Shown one piece after another: positions 1 through 11,494 of a stretch of DNA of 64,000 bases. Position 1 is the stretch's first letter. Every line of letters starts with the position of its first letter. A program made the translations under genes and the position numbers. Under the pieces are notes generated by a model. It had not been told where the DNA came from. It saw nothing but the letters and a program-made list of their open reading frames with translations, and did not search any database. Source of the DNA: Schistocerca nitens (Eukaryota; Arthropoda; Insecta; Orthoptera; Acrididae); the NCBI RefSeq assembly GCF_023898315.1, contig NC_064619.1:302722150-302786149 (forward strand), in the 5' to 3' direction.

Positions 1-162
1 CCGGCACGGTAGCTCAGCGTGTTCGCTCAGAGGGTTAGCTGCCTTCTGTAATAGAAAAAACAGAGTAAGCCGATCAACGACGAACTGAAACGGTTGTCTT
101 ACGATGTCCGCCCCGAGCAGATACAACGAACGAAAGCGAACAAAAATGAGATTAAAAAAAAA
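1..162 (+). mobile_element. tRNA-derived SINE with A-rich tail
   Basis: The left edge resembles a tRNA 5' half, with a box-A-like stretch (tagctcagcgtg) near position 10. The sequence runs to an A-rich tail at about 150-162. I remember this head (ccggcacggtagctcagc) as a common locust SINE; that is memory, not a search. It may begin before the window. Confidence 0.6.
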
Positions 163-245
163 AGTTGGTAGAGCACTTGCCCGCGAAAGGCAAAGGTCCG
201 AATTTCGAGTCTCGGTCCGGCACACAGTTTTAATCTGTCAGGAAG
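163..245 (+). repeat. Second tRNA-like repeat piece
   Basis: This piece joins directly to the A-tail of the preceding SINE. It contains ggtagagcacttgcccg and a box-B-like ggtccgaatttcgagtctcgg, like the 3' half of a tRNA, and ends in a conserved tail (ttttaatctgtcaggaag). It looks like a second tRNA-related module in tandem, not a working tRNA, because no full cloverleaf can be drawn. Confidence 0.5.
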
Positions 246-344
246 TTTTATTTGTTTTGTTGTCTTTATTTAATACTGTTATAAGAGATGTAACAGCAAT
301 TATAGTGATATGTTTGACGTAATTGTTAGCTGAAACGTAAAAGT

Positions 345-1060
345 TGTAAGTAGGTTGTTTATGTGTTTGTATGTTGGTAGTGCTATGTGGCGCTCTGTAT
401 TAAATCTCTGACTGCGCTGTGCACAGCCTGTAAGAGACTCTCTGTGGCTGGTCGGACTTGCAGTTGGAGGTGAACAGCCAACAGTGATGGAAGTTGGGAG
501 TGAGTAGTCAGCAGTGATGGAGGTTAGAGGTTAATAATTAGCAGTGTTGGAGGTTTGCAGTATTAGCGCGAGCCGACGATATGGACGTGTCTGCCATGGA
601 GATTGAATTTTATTCATGACTGTATAATTTTTGGAACTGGATGTCACGGACGATTACATTTTTGTACTTGGTGTCACATTATCAAGGTAAAAATACATTG
701 TTTGCTTTGCAACAAATTCTTTCCTTTGCTAACCACATACCTATCAGTAGTTAAAGCTTTCAGTAGTTAGAATCTTTTAATTAGCTGGCAGTACTGGTGC
801 TTGCGGCATTGCTGTAGTTCGGGTTATGAAGATTTTTATGAGGTAAGTGTCTTTTGAAATGTATGGGTTATTATTAGGATTTCTACTAATTCAGGGCCAT
901 TCTTTTGTATTAATTATTTGAACACAGGTTATCATTTTTGAGCAGTCAGATTGCGTTGCGCTAGGATATTGTGGGTCAGTGTTGAGATGAAAAAGACAAG
1001 AAAAGTGACAGTATGTTCAGTTTCACTCAGCAGTTTAAGCAGGTTTACTTGCATTCAATT
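345..1060 (+). repeat. Element A left LTR
   Basis: It is similar along its length to the solo LTR at 26045-26780 and to the LTRs of element C. Shared blocks are the start (gtaagtaggttgttt), the middle (aaaatacattgtttg, cctatcagtagtta) and a late part (tgcgttgcgcta). The right edge is uncertain by some tens of bases. Confidence 0.7.
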
Positions 1061-1089
1061 TCACTCACTAGTTTAAGTGAACTGGGAAG

Positions 1090-3310
1090 TATTCTCGATC
1101 GATCGGTAAGTAACAATTCACCTCAGGAATGTGAAATAACAGAAAAAAATTTGCAAATACCGTAGATTCAGGTTTTGTGTCATCACCCTTTTCTCAGTTA
1201 AGTCAAGACTTACTCTCTGCTTTTCAAAATACGAATATGCTAATGTACTACCGAAAAGCACAAAGGAACATGTTCCAGACACTAATATAGAGTTATTGCA
1301 ATTAATGCAACAAAGGAAACAAACAATGGAACAAAATCAGAAACAAACACAGCAACAAATGAGGTAACCACAGCAACAAATGGAGCGAGAACAGAAACAG
1401 CTTCAAAAGTTAGACACAATTGAGTAAACACTTGTACAAACACGTGAAGACTTAACTGCTGAGTTACTTAAAATCGAATCGAATTGTCAAAACGTTTGTA
1501 AAGATGTAAAAATATAGATTTATGAACATTTTCAGCCTATTTTTTCCCGACGTGAAAACGCATTACAGAATCATGGTTCCCGGGTTCGATTCCCGGCGGG
1601 GTCAGGGATTTTCTCTGCCTCGTGATGGCTGGGTGTTGTGTGATGTCCTTAGGTTAGTTAGGTTTAAGTAGTTCTAAGTTCTAGGGGACTGATGACCATA
1701 GATGTTAAGTCCCATAGTGCTCAGAGCCATTTGAACCATTTGAACAGAATCATGACACAGCCTAAAAGAACTGCATACCATTGTGCACGAAAATAACGAC
1801 ACCTTGCAAGCTAAAATTGACTCATTTGCATCTACCGATTCGGTTACGAAACTTACAAAAAATTAGGAAAACTTAAAGGACACAGTAGATACGATTTCGT
1901 CACAAATGGACACTCTAAAATTTGGTTCAGAAAAACACACGGAGGAAATCAGCACATTAACGGAAAAAGTAGCCGAACTTTCGGATCAGGTAACAAATTT
2001 ATCTACGAAGGTAGATGATAATCTAAATGATACAAGACTGGTAGTCTTTACCGATACAGAGGAGCACGAAGAAATTAGGAAATTTAAACAAAATTAGAAT
2101 CAAATTAATACACTGTACAAAAGAGAAATACGGGAAGTATAAGATCAATTGGAACACGTGATACAAGAGCTACATATTTCAGAAGAGACCGGAACTCCGA
2201 CACGGGAATAGAGATTTAGAAACACGGAAAAGCCACAAAGTAATAACACAGAGTATTTCGGAGACTTTGAAAGGCGTTGGCAAGGTGCACCGAATCTTGA
2301 GATGGAACCGTCGACACGACGTAATAGTGACCGATCTGCAACTCGCCGACACGACGATTTTGACTGTAAGCGCTTCATCACTAGGCGTAAATTTAAAACA
2401 TTCATGAATTATGGTAATGACATACAGCCAAAAGTTGGCTCATTGTTCTCCTCCCAATTGGTCATTAGAACATAGACTAGAATTCATGTGTGGCTATCTA
2501 GAGAATGAACCAGCAGTAAGAACGCAATCGGTTATTCACGACTGTCACAGTGAAGGAGATTTTTATCATGCTTTCCTTTCTGCATATTGGTCTCAGGCTA
2601 CTGAAGATCGAGTAAAACACAGAATTATAATGATGAAACATTTGAAACAGTCTGAATTTCCAGCCCGGTAAAATATTTTGAAGATATGCTGCAAAAAATC
2701 AGTATTTGTCAAATCCGTACAGCCCTTCGGAACTCATCCGCATTTGTTTAGCTAAATTGCCTGAACATTTAAGACATTATTTTGGCAGGACGATGCAAAT
2801 ATGACACTGAAACTTTTCAGGGACTGCTGCAAGAACTGGAAATCGACACAGACACTCGCATGATGCGAAAACAGGGAAACAATAATTACAGGTCACATCC
2901 GTCACATTTCCGTGACGGATGTGACAGACACCACCCGTACGGCAACTGTTGGCAGAAAAACAATAGTTGCAGCGAAAGATCACCTCTCCTTGGTAATGAA
3001 TATGACAGAGATAACCGTAGAAACAGACAATATAGGAAGCAGAACAATTTTTATCAAGGGAGGCAAAGTAACTTCAGACGCAACGGTCCACCCCGCAATT
3101 ACGATTCCGGAGAAAGTCTCCACAACATGATCGACAAGAAAGAAATTACCGACATGACGAAAGACGCTATAGTCATGACGATAGACCTGAATTCAATCAG
3201 AACTGGCGTTATTCAAACAGGGCACGGTCGTCTCGACAAGTTGAAATTGTAGAAGTTAGATCTCCAAATCCCAGTAACGACGCACGAGAACAAAGAGATA
3301 ACAGACAATG
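1090..3310 (+). pseudogene. Element A gag remnant
   Basis: This is a decayed Gag polyprotein region (structural protein of the retroelement particle). It opens with a coiled-coil-rich, Gln/Lys-rich stretch. A block at 2411-2671 contains CGYLENEPAVR and YWSQATEDRVKH, nearly the same words as element C's gag at 43796-44746. The 3' end (about 2790-3250) is rich in Arg, Asn and Tyr like the basic tail of the same protein. A SINE interrupts it at 1576-1743. Treated as a fossil with many breaks. Confidence 0.75.
1576..1743 (+). mobile_element. SINE inside element A gag, 11-bp target duplication
   Basis: A 168-bp unit begins with a box-B-like run (gttcccgggttcgattccc) and ends ccatagtgctcagagccatt then tgaaccattt. 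The 11-mer acagaatcatg occurs just before it (1565-1575) and just after it (1744-1754), which fixes both ends exactly. I remember this SINE as very common in locust genomes. The plus orientation follows from the tRNA-like head on the left. Confidence 0.9.
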
Positions 3311-3419
3311 ACTTCCACCGCAGGCAGCCACAACACGTACTTATTAAGCTGACGACGTAGCTGCTGTGACTTTTAGTTATGTGAAAATGGAAGACATTAG
3401 GAACGTCTTACTCCAGGAA

Positions 3420-4742
3420 CATGACATGAAACAGAACAATATTGCATATCCTGAATTCACATCACAGCAAATGACATAAAATTTAAGGCAATACTTGACT
3501 CTGGCGGCCCTATTTCAGTAATTAGTGAAACAGCTTTTAGTAAATGTAAGAAATAGAACAATTGCCCCACACTTCCTTTACACAAAATTAAAGTACAAGG
3601 TGCAATTTTTGGAAAAAGTGTATATGTATGTCAACAAACTAACTTAGAATTATTTTGTCAAAGCCACAGATTTACTATGAATTTTCTTATTGTTTCATTA
3701 TTGTCGACGGAAATTATATTGGGTGTAGGCTTTTTGAATGAATTTAAAGCAATTTTAAACTTTCACGATGCTTAAATAAGTTCAGAAAAAGAAGGTCAGT
3801 CAATAGCTTTGAAATTTGACGATTGGCTTTCAAACAATGACGAGGAAATTGATCGGCTTTACCTCTTGTTAGATAACAGTATGGAACTTTCTACGGAATT
3901 TGACACTATTAATCACTTTGCAAGTACTGATAGAGATGTTATTGATGACGCATAAGATATTTACGATTTAATTCAGAATAAAATTCAAAGAATTGAGAAC
4001 TGTAATGACACTGATAGGCAACCCCTTTTTGACATTTTACAAGCACATTTTACAGTATTTACTCCCAAAACAGGAACAATTAAAGGATTCCAATACCAGT
4101 TTCGTGTTCGTGAGCATACTAAATTTTGCGTTAGACCATACGTAATTCCGGCACACTATAGGGACCGTGTTAAAATGGAAATACAATCTATCGTTGACGA
4201 GGGTATTATTGAACCTTCTGTAAGCTCGTACAATAATCCATTACATATTGTTGAGAAGAAAAACGGATCGGTCAGGCTTGTCTTAGATTCGAGACAAATA
4301 AATACCATAATCATTCCTGAAACAGATAGGCCGTAAACGTTGGAAAAATTTCATCAAAACTTTAATGGGGTAAAAGTGTTGTCTTCTATTGATCTCAGAT
4401 CCAGCTTTATCAAATTGAACTCATCCAGAATGCAGGAAATATACTGCTTTTCCTTGTTTCGACGTTTCTTATCAATTTCGGAAACTCCCTTTTGGTTTGA
4501 ACATTTCTTCGTCAGCATTCATTCGTGGGCTAAATTCCATATTACCTGAATTCTTGAAACGTCACATTACCCCATACGTAGGCGACATTTTAATAGCAGA
4601 AGCATCTTGGGAACAACATAATCACATCCTCAACAGTGTGTTACGTATTTTTGCAGAATCTGGAATTGCAGTCAACTTGCAAAAATCTGAATTCGGTAGG
4701 ACAAAGGTGAAATTTTTGAGTCACATTATCTCTTCTGAAGGC
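3420..4742 (+). pseudogene. Element A protease and reverse transcriptase remnant (left part)
   Basis: This is the first part of the element's pol region. An aspartic-protease-like LDSGG motif lies near 3495. RT-like sequence follows from about 4090 (FRVREHTKF, a block with KKNGSVRLVLDSRQIN) and later NLQKSEFG...VKFLSHIISSEG, which is the thumb-side RT motif of Gypsy elements. The sequence stops at the insertion point of element B and resumes at 13976. Broken at many places. Confidence 0.8.
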
Positions 4743-5473
4743 TGCATGGGGGCTTAATTAAATGAAATGCAAACAATTTTAATTTTTCGTTTTAGTAGCT
4801 GTCTGTCCGATTACGAAGTCTCGTACCGGTTGGCCCTGACTCGTATTATTACGCAATCTGACTGCATTGAACAATAACAATGAATGAAATGGAAATTTTC
4901 ATTAACACAATTAATTAATTAAGTCCCCAGCAACTATAAAACCAACGCAACAACAAGCACAAGAGTAACTGTTCTGTGTGTGGGAGTGTGACTCAACGTA
5001 CGCATCTGGCACGGTTCTTCTTCAACAACACAAGAATTTTTAAATAACATTTATACTGAATTAATTAAAGGAAATAAAAATACCATAATTACTCAAGAGA
5101 ACCACAATTACACTCTAATCCAAGAACACAAGCCAGATGCTTTGTTGACTGAACCTGTAATGACGCATTATTTAAAACATGGAAATAATGAAAAATAAAT
5201 CAAGTTTCGTTACCTTCATATATTGATGACAAGCACTCAAATTATTACAATATATCTCCACACCGACTCGCTATTACAACATCTCAACAAGAATTTTTCA
5301 GTATCACATCTCAGCAAGCACTCCCTACTAGCACATCTCAACACGAACTGACTACTACGAGTCCTGGACAAGCACTGACTTCTAGCACATATCAATAATG
5401 ACTGCCCGTGGAGGCGGCGGAACAATGCTCTCTAGCGATCTCTGGCGCTGTGGCTCAGTGTAGCCACCTTTCA
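4743..5473 (-). repeat. Element B downstream (3') LTR
   Basis: In plus-strand reading it starts TGCATGGGGG and ends CACCTTTCA, and it pairs with 13242-13975. The 590 bp nearest the U3 end are nearly identical in the two LTRs, while the last 140-150 bp (4743-4890) differ at about 15 places. The purine-rich stretch just inside it on the minus strand (ggaggaagggcata, around 5474-5490) is the likely polypurine tract. Confidence 0.92.
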
Positions 5474-8400
5474 TATGCCCTTCCTCCACGGCTAGAATTT
5501 GATGGTATTTTTTGCCAGCATTGGTGGTGAAAATACCACCAAATTCGTCAAAAAAATACAGACAAAAATAAAAGATAATATTAATACGTAGATATCATAT
5601 AACTAGATAAAATTTTGGCTTTGCACTGACCTTTCAAAAACCTATTATATAGAATACAGTAAGCAATACAAATTCTTTCATACATGTGACTTTACATAAT
5701 AATTTACACAAGTATTATGTGGTTAAACAATTCAATCAATAGCGTCAGCAATGACGAATATGTGCAGGTAAGAGTCTCATAACTTTTCACAAACAGTAAT
5801 ACACAAAAAATCAGTTTATACAAATATTCACATAAACGCTTTCCATAGCCCAAGAATAAGCAGTTGACAGTTCCAGCAGTAGCACCCAGCAATGGTCAAC
5901 AGGTGCAAATACCAATAAGTAACATTTTTTCAATAGAAGCAGTCCATCAGTGGCACCCGCAATGTTGATCAGGTGCACACAGCAACAGGTGACTTCATTT
6001 CAGTAGAAGCAATCCATCAGTGGCACCCAGCAATGTTGAGCAGGTGCAGACACCAACAAGTAACACCATTTCAGTAGAAGCAGTCCATTATTGGCACCAG
6101 CAATGTTGATCAGGTGCACACAGCAACAGGTGACTTCATTTCAGTAGAAGCAATCCATCAGTGGCACCCAGCAATGTTGAGCAGGTGCAGACATCAACAG
6201 GTGACATCTTTTCAGTAGAAGCAGTCCATCAGTGGTACCAGCAATGTTGAGCAGGTACACACAGCAACAAGTCACATTTCTCAGCAGAAGCAGTTCCATA
6301 AAATACACTGTCACTGATCACACTGTTCATCAGAGTTTATAAGCAGAAATTAAACATGTCCTAGTGGCACCAATCATGTAGAAAAGGTACAAGTATCAGT
6401 CCATAATTTTTTTACAATCACTGATCACACAGTTCATCAGCAGAAATTAAACATGTCCTTGTGGCACCAATCATGTAGAAAAAGTGCAAGTAACAGTCCA
6501 TACTATTCACCATAACTACTGAGACAGTTCAGTCATGAACAATAGTTTGAATGCACATACAATTTCTTTAACAAATTATTATCAATGCTCTTACACTAAA
6601 CATACAAATCATAATAAACACACAAATGATATCAGGTAATTGTCACATTAACTATTACAGTACACAATAACAGTTAACCTATAATATTTATGGGTGTCAG
6701 TGCAAGCCACAACAAACAAGTGAAATAATATTTAGGAGATAGGTTGGGATCACTTCTCTGGGATTATAAAAGGAAAACACACAAAACACACTCACTCATC
6801 TTTCATCCACATTAGTGCTACTGTGTAATTGAATAGTGTTAACTGTGTAAATGCAATTCTGTCGAAAGTTGATGTTCATCATGTGTATCAAGTAGTAGTG
6901 GCAGCAATGTATAACAGTCAATAATAGTTAGTCAACGTCATAGTCATCATGTCAAGACCAATGTTTGCCAAGCCAGATCAAATTGTACTGTTGCTGAACA
7001 ACTGTCAGTGAGCCAAGATATGCAAATACTTCCTCTCTTAAAAAAAGTGTATACTGCTTATTGATTTAACAAAGTGTGTGTGTAGGCAATCTTCTTTCTA
7101 CTTTAGTGTTCTAGTCTGCCATCTTCATCCTCCTTGTTCCATATAAACCAACAAAAACAATATGCTCCTCATTTACTTAACCTCTTATCCACCAAAACTC
7201 CAATAATCATTAGCATCACAACATCTCAATACTTCACTAATACCTTTTCAATACGTCGATCATCAATATCATTTACCTTACCTTTTGTCCACGAAAACTC
7301 CAATAATCATCTACTTCACCTAATCTCAATACCTCAATAACACGTCGATAACATATAAACCTCAGCACCAATATCATTTCGCTTCCATAGCAACTCTTTC
7401 CTCTAGTCAGTCTCCTCGAACAAGTACAGACAAAACCCTAATGCAAACCTCATCATCTCATACAATCCGAAGACACAGTGTCAACACACAACCTCTGTGT
7501 AATCCATCTGACCCAAATTTTCTACTCATTATAAATTATAAGATACATTTTGGTTCCTTGTCCATCATTAAATAAAAGAGATGCATACATGACCTCTAAC
7601 AGACTTTAGTTCGAATAACTCTCAGTAATTAAGTACGATTACGGAGTGTGAATGATCATAATATTTCACAGTGTGTACACCACTTCAAGAATTATGGCAA
7701 ACAGAAGCAAACATGTGGAAAATTTTTTGTGTCAAGTGTCACTTCCTATTTCAATTGCTCACGAAAAATGCAGTGTAATGACTGTCAATAGTCTATACCT
7801 AGTTTCGGTATGTCATGTCGTTAGCTTCCTTCCTATTAGCATAAATTTATACAGCTTCCATAAAACCTCAGCTCATGTGACTTCTATGACTTTCTTGTAC
7901 TAATGTCGTTCGTCGAATTACTGCAGTTCATTTTCTTATCTTAAAAATATAAGGCACTGAGCGTAGGCAAAACAAGCAATAGCGAGTAAATATACCAGTA
8001 GAGAACAGAATGTCAACAAGTGGATGCAGCACAATCCCTATAACAAGGCTCTGCCAAGCGAACAATCTACAATTAATACCATAGTGTAACCTAGTCTCTA
8101 TGTTTGTACACAGTATATCAGCATTTCTATATACTAAATTGAAGAGTAGTTATGACAACAAAACAGAAATGTGTAAATATGCAATCCATAAGCAAGGCAG
8201 CAAATATGTTATCTATCATAATAAACAGGTCATTAGCATCATATCAGCATAAGCAAATAAATGTTTATATGTAATCTTAATAAGTAAACATGAAGGCGCA
8301 AGCAGATAAATCACAAAGTATAACTTACATATCTAACCACATCAGCACAATTAATCAGGTGACAATTATAATTTAAATAAATAAGCACAGCAGGCACATA

Positions 8401-9079
8401 ATAGAAAAATATGACATCAGTGAAAAAGCAGTGCAGCCAAGCGATGCATAATATATACAAATAACAACCCTGTTCATTAATTAATCATTGTCAAAATCAG
8501 TTAATGTGCGTAAGCACGTCGCTTCACTAGTAAATTCATAGAACATGAAATTAGCACAAAGTATGAATCACGTAATCGCGAGCAGCAAATTACGTCTAAA
8601 GTACGTACCTAAGTGAAATTATGTTACCTGAAAAATAAACTCAATTAATCGTTACCTTTTTTTTTGTTTATTACTTTCTTCTTCGAAATGACCTTCTTCC
8701 TGAAAATTTTCTCCAAAGCAAGTCGTCTTAACGTCGGACACGCACAGAATTTACCTGAAGGTCTTAAATACTTTATACAACCGTATCCTGAAAAATCTTG
8801 AACGTTAATAACATAATTTATGAAGTCATCATAGCTTTATACAGAATTTATTCGGAGAAATTAAACTGTGTATTTATTTACGTCTGTCAGTGCATTCGCA
8901 CTGAGCGCTCGATCAGCTGTAGGCGCGTGACGTAGAAAGTGATTGTTTGCGGTTAACGACTGCCTTGTGCGGCGCGCCGACTTGACTGTTGCTTTGAGTA
9001 TGTGCCGCTGCCAAAACACAGCGCGGTATCCTTGTATTCTCTCCATGTTTACGTAAACTGTTGGTTTCTCACAAGTATG
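5474..9079 (-). other. Element B long 3' noncoding region
   Basis: These 3.6 kb lie between the end of pol and the 3' LTR. They are AT-rich, have no convincing open frame on either strand and contain a 70-bp tandem repeat (5888-6310). I see no envelope-like gene. Element C has a similarly long 3' noncoding region, also with a tandem repeat, so this appears to be a shared architecture. Confidence 0.7.
5888..6310 (-). repeat. 70-bp tandem repeat in element B tail (about 6 units)
   Basis: The word gcaatgttga(g/t)caggtgca recurs at about 5888, 5958, 6029, 6099, 6170 and 6240, a period of 70-71 bp. Each unit also has caacaggtgac and cagtagaagcagtccatcag. The period is not a multiple of three, which argues against coding. 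Two weaker, longer-spaced relatives follow at 6350-6510 (catgtccttgtggcaccaatcatgtag). Confidence 0.85.
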
Positions 9080-11287
9080 TCATTCCACAAAAATTTTTAC
9101 GTTAGATATGTGATGTATTCCCTTAGAGCGCCGAGTTTTAAGAGTTTCTACTTCAACAGTGTTATCATGAATAATTTTGCGAACTCTATATGGACCGTTA
9201 TAAAGCAGAAAAAATTTGCGACATAAGCCTTTTCCTTTATGAGACAAACGATGAGATTTAATTAACACCTTCTGACCAACTGACAAGATTTTTAAACGAC
9301 CAGGACGTTTAGCTGATTTCTCTCTTCTAGCAGCCGCAGATGCAATATTTTGTAGAGCCAGGTTGACAACTTCAGAATGCCGCAGTTTCCGTGAAGGCGG
9401 AAAAGAAACGATTTCAGAAATGCGATTTATCGGTGCTTTATTTTTTAATATCAGTATAGGCGGTAAAGAAGTTGAATCATTAGGAAGTTCATTCAGAATG
9501 TTTTGAAAAAGATGAAGATACTGATCCCACGTTCTGTGATTCTGATGACAATAAAGACGACACAATTTATTGATTTCTTTCATCCATCTCTCTGAAGGAT
9601 TAGATTGAGGGTGAAAAAGTGAAATGAAGATTGGTTTAATCTTACGACGCCGTAGAGTACGAAGCCAAATTTTAGAGCGAAACTGTGATCCATTATCTGA
9701 TATGACCTTATCAACATGACCAACTTCTTTAAGAAAATGTTTGATGAAAGCATTAGATACTGAACGAGCTGTTGCTTTGCGTAAAGGTGTAAAACACACA
9801 TATTTTGATGTCAATTCCACTGCTACGAAAATGTACGCAAAACCATTAGTAGAACGAACCACTGGACCGAACAAATCGACTGCAGCCATGTCCTTTAATT
9901 TCGCTGGAATGATAGGAAACAACAGTGCTCTGTGAGAAATCGTTGGAGGCTTAGCCATTTGACATAATTTGCATTTGGCAAGAACAGATCGAATACGTTT
10001 TTCCATATTACTGAAGTAACAATTTTCTCGTAATTTATGAAAGCATTTTCTGGGACCAAAGTGCGCATAACTGAAATGTGTGTACCAAATCAATTTATTG
10101 ACCCACTCATCAGGAATACAAACTAACCAAACAGAGTTGTCGACCGATTTCCGTTTAAAAAGAATGTCATTGCGAACTAAATAATGCTGTCTAATCGCTA
10201 CGCTTTCCTTTCTCCTCCACTTCTCCTTAATGTCCTTCCAGATTGGATCCTTATTTTGCTCCTTAGCGATGTCCTGGAGCGAAGACGAAATAAAGTTCTC
10301 AAACGCCACACCTTGAATGTACATCAAACAATAATGGTTTTCTTTGCAGTCCTCTTCAGCACTTTGTTTCAAACCCATAGGTGCACGTGATAAAGCATCA
10401 GCAACAATATTTGAAGATCCCTGTATGTAAACAATGCTAAAATCAAATTCCTGTAGGTACAACGCCCATCGTGACAATCTTCCATGAGTTAATTTTGTTG
10501 ACATAAGAAATTCCAGAGCTCGATGATCGGTGTAAACCTTAGTATGTCTGCCAAACAAAAATGTGCGAAATTTTGTGAAAGCCCAAACAACAGCCAAAGC
10601 TTCAAGTTCCGTAATCGAATAATTCTTCTCTGATTTAGAGAGAACACGACTTCCAAATGCAATAGTCTTCTGTACTACAACGCCGTCTTCTTCTATCTCT
10701 TGAAACAAATGTGCACCTAGGCCTTTGTATGATGAGTCCGTCGCCAAACAAAAATCTTTAGATAAATCCGGATGTGAAAGAAGTGGGGCAGCAACTAAAG
10801 CATCACGAAGTTGTTCAAATTCTGACTGAGCTTCCTCATCCCAACACCAATTAGAATTTTTTCCAGATAATTCACATAAACGAGGTGTGGCCAAATTGTC
10901 CAATCTAACAAAGCGTCTAAGAAAATTACAGACACCAAGGAAACTACGAACATCACGTTTTGTGGTAGGAACAGCATAATTATGAATAGCGTCTAGTTTC
11001 TCTGGATCAGGGAGAATACCTTCTGTAGAAATAATGTGACCGAGAAATTTCACCTGAGAACGACCAAATTCAGATTTTTCCAAGTTCACTGTAATGCCAA
11101 CTCGTGCAAAAATACGTAATAATGAATCCAAAATTTTGTTATGCTCACTCCAAGAACGTTTAGCAATAAGAATGTCGTCAACATAAGAAGTAATATTGTC
11201 ACGAAGATAAACAGGTAAAATTTCATTTAAGCTACGAATGAATGCTGCTGAAGATACAATAAGTCCAAACGGTAATTTCCAAAGTCA
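9080..11287 (-). CDS. pol: Element B pol: RT end, RNase H, integrase (683-codon open frame 11131-9080)
   Basis: The largest open frame in the window. In order: the RT thumb region (NLEKSEFGRSQVKFLGHIIS), connection, RNase H (ATDSS near the start, later TDHRALEFL and NIVADALSR), then integrase. The integrase has a zinc-binding H-H-C-C pattern (HFSYAHF...CKLC) and a DDE core (VDLFGP, ISDNGSQF, NPSERWMKEINK), and ends in a basic, SH3-like tail (HHISNVKIFVE). RT, RNase H and integrase together in this order mean a Gypsy/Metaviridae-type element. The catalytic start of RT lies outside the open frame, with related sequence up to about 11287. Fossil, not whole. Confidence 0.9.
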
Positions 11288-11494
11288 CTTTTGGGTAAAA
11301 TCGTCATATACGGTTAATCTTTACCTACTGTCTAGGTAGATGGATAGTAGAAGAGTTGTTTTTATAGATGCAAAGAATAGCGAAAGAGTAGGCAGCGGTG
11401 CAGAAAACTAAAAGGGAAATAGCACCACTACAGCTCGGGGCCCTATGCTCGCTACGGCACATATTCACTTAGAGTAGTGAATCCCCTGAGGACT

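Noticed and set aside
1-245. Functional tRNA gene
   Set aside because: Box-A-like and box-B-like pieces are present but belong to two joined SINE modules, and no cloverleaf with a complete acceptor stem can be formed.
5237-5425. 62-codon frame inside the element B LTRs (also 13739-13927)
   Set aside because: It is present in both LTR copies only because the LTRs are duplicated. It is a short, Cys/Arg-rich frame made of a short tandem motif (agcacatctcaacaag-like), with no domain.
5888-6310. CRISPR-like array
   Set aside because: The 70-bp units are direct tandem repeats without unique spacers, in a eukaryotic retroelement.
5474-9079. Envelope-like gene in the element B tail
   Set aside because: There is no open frame of useful length, no signal peptide and no membrane segment on the correct strand.
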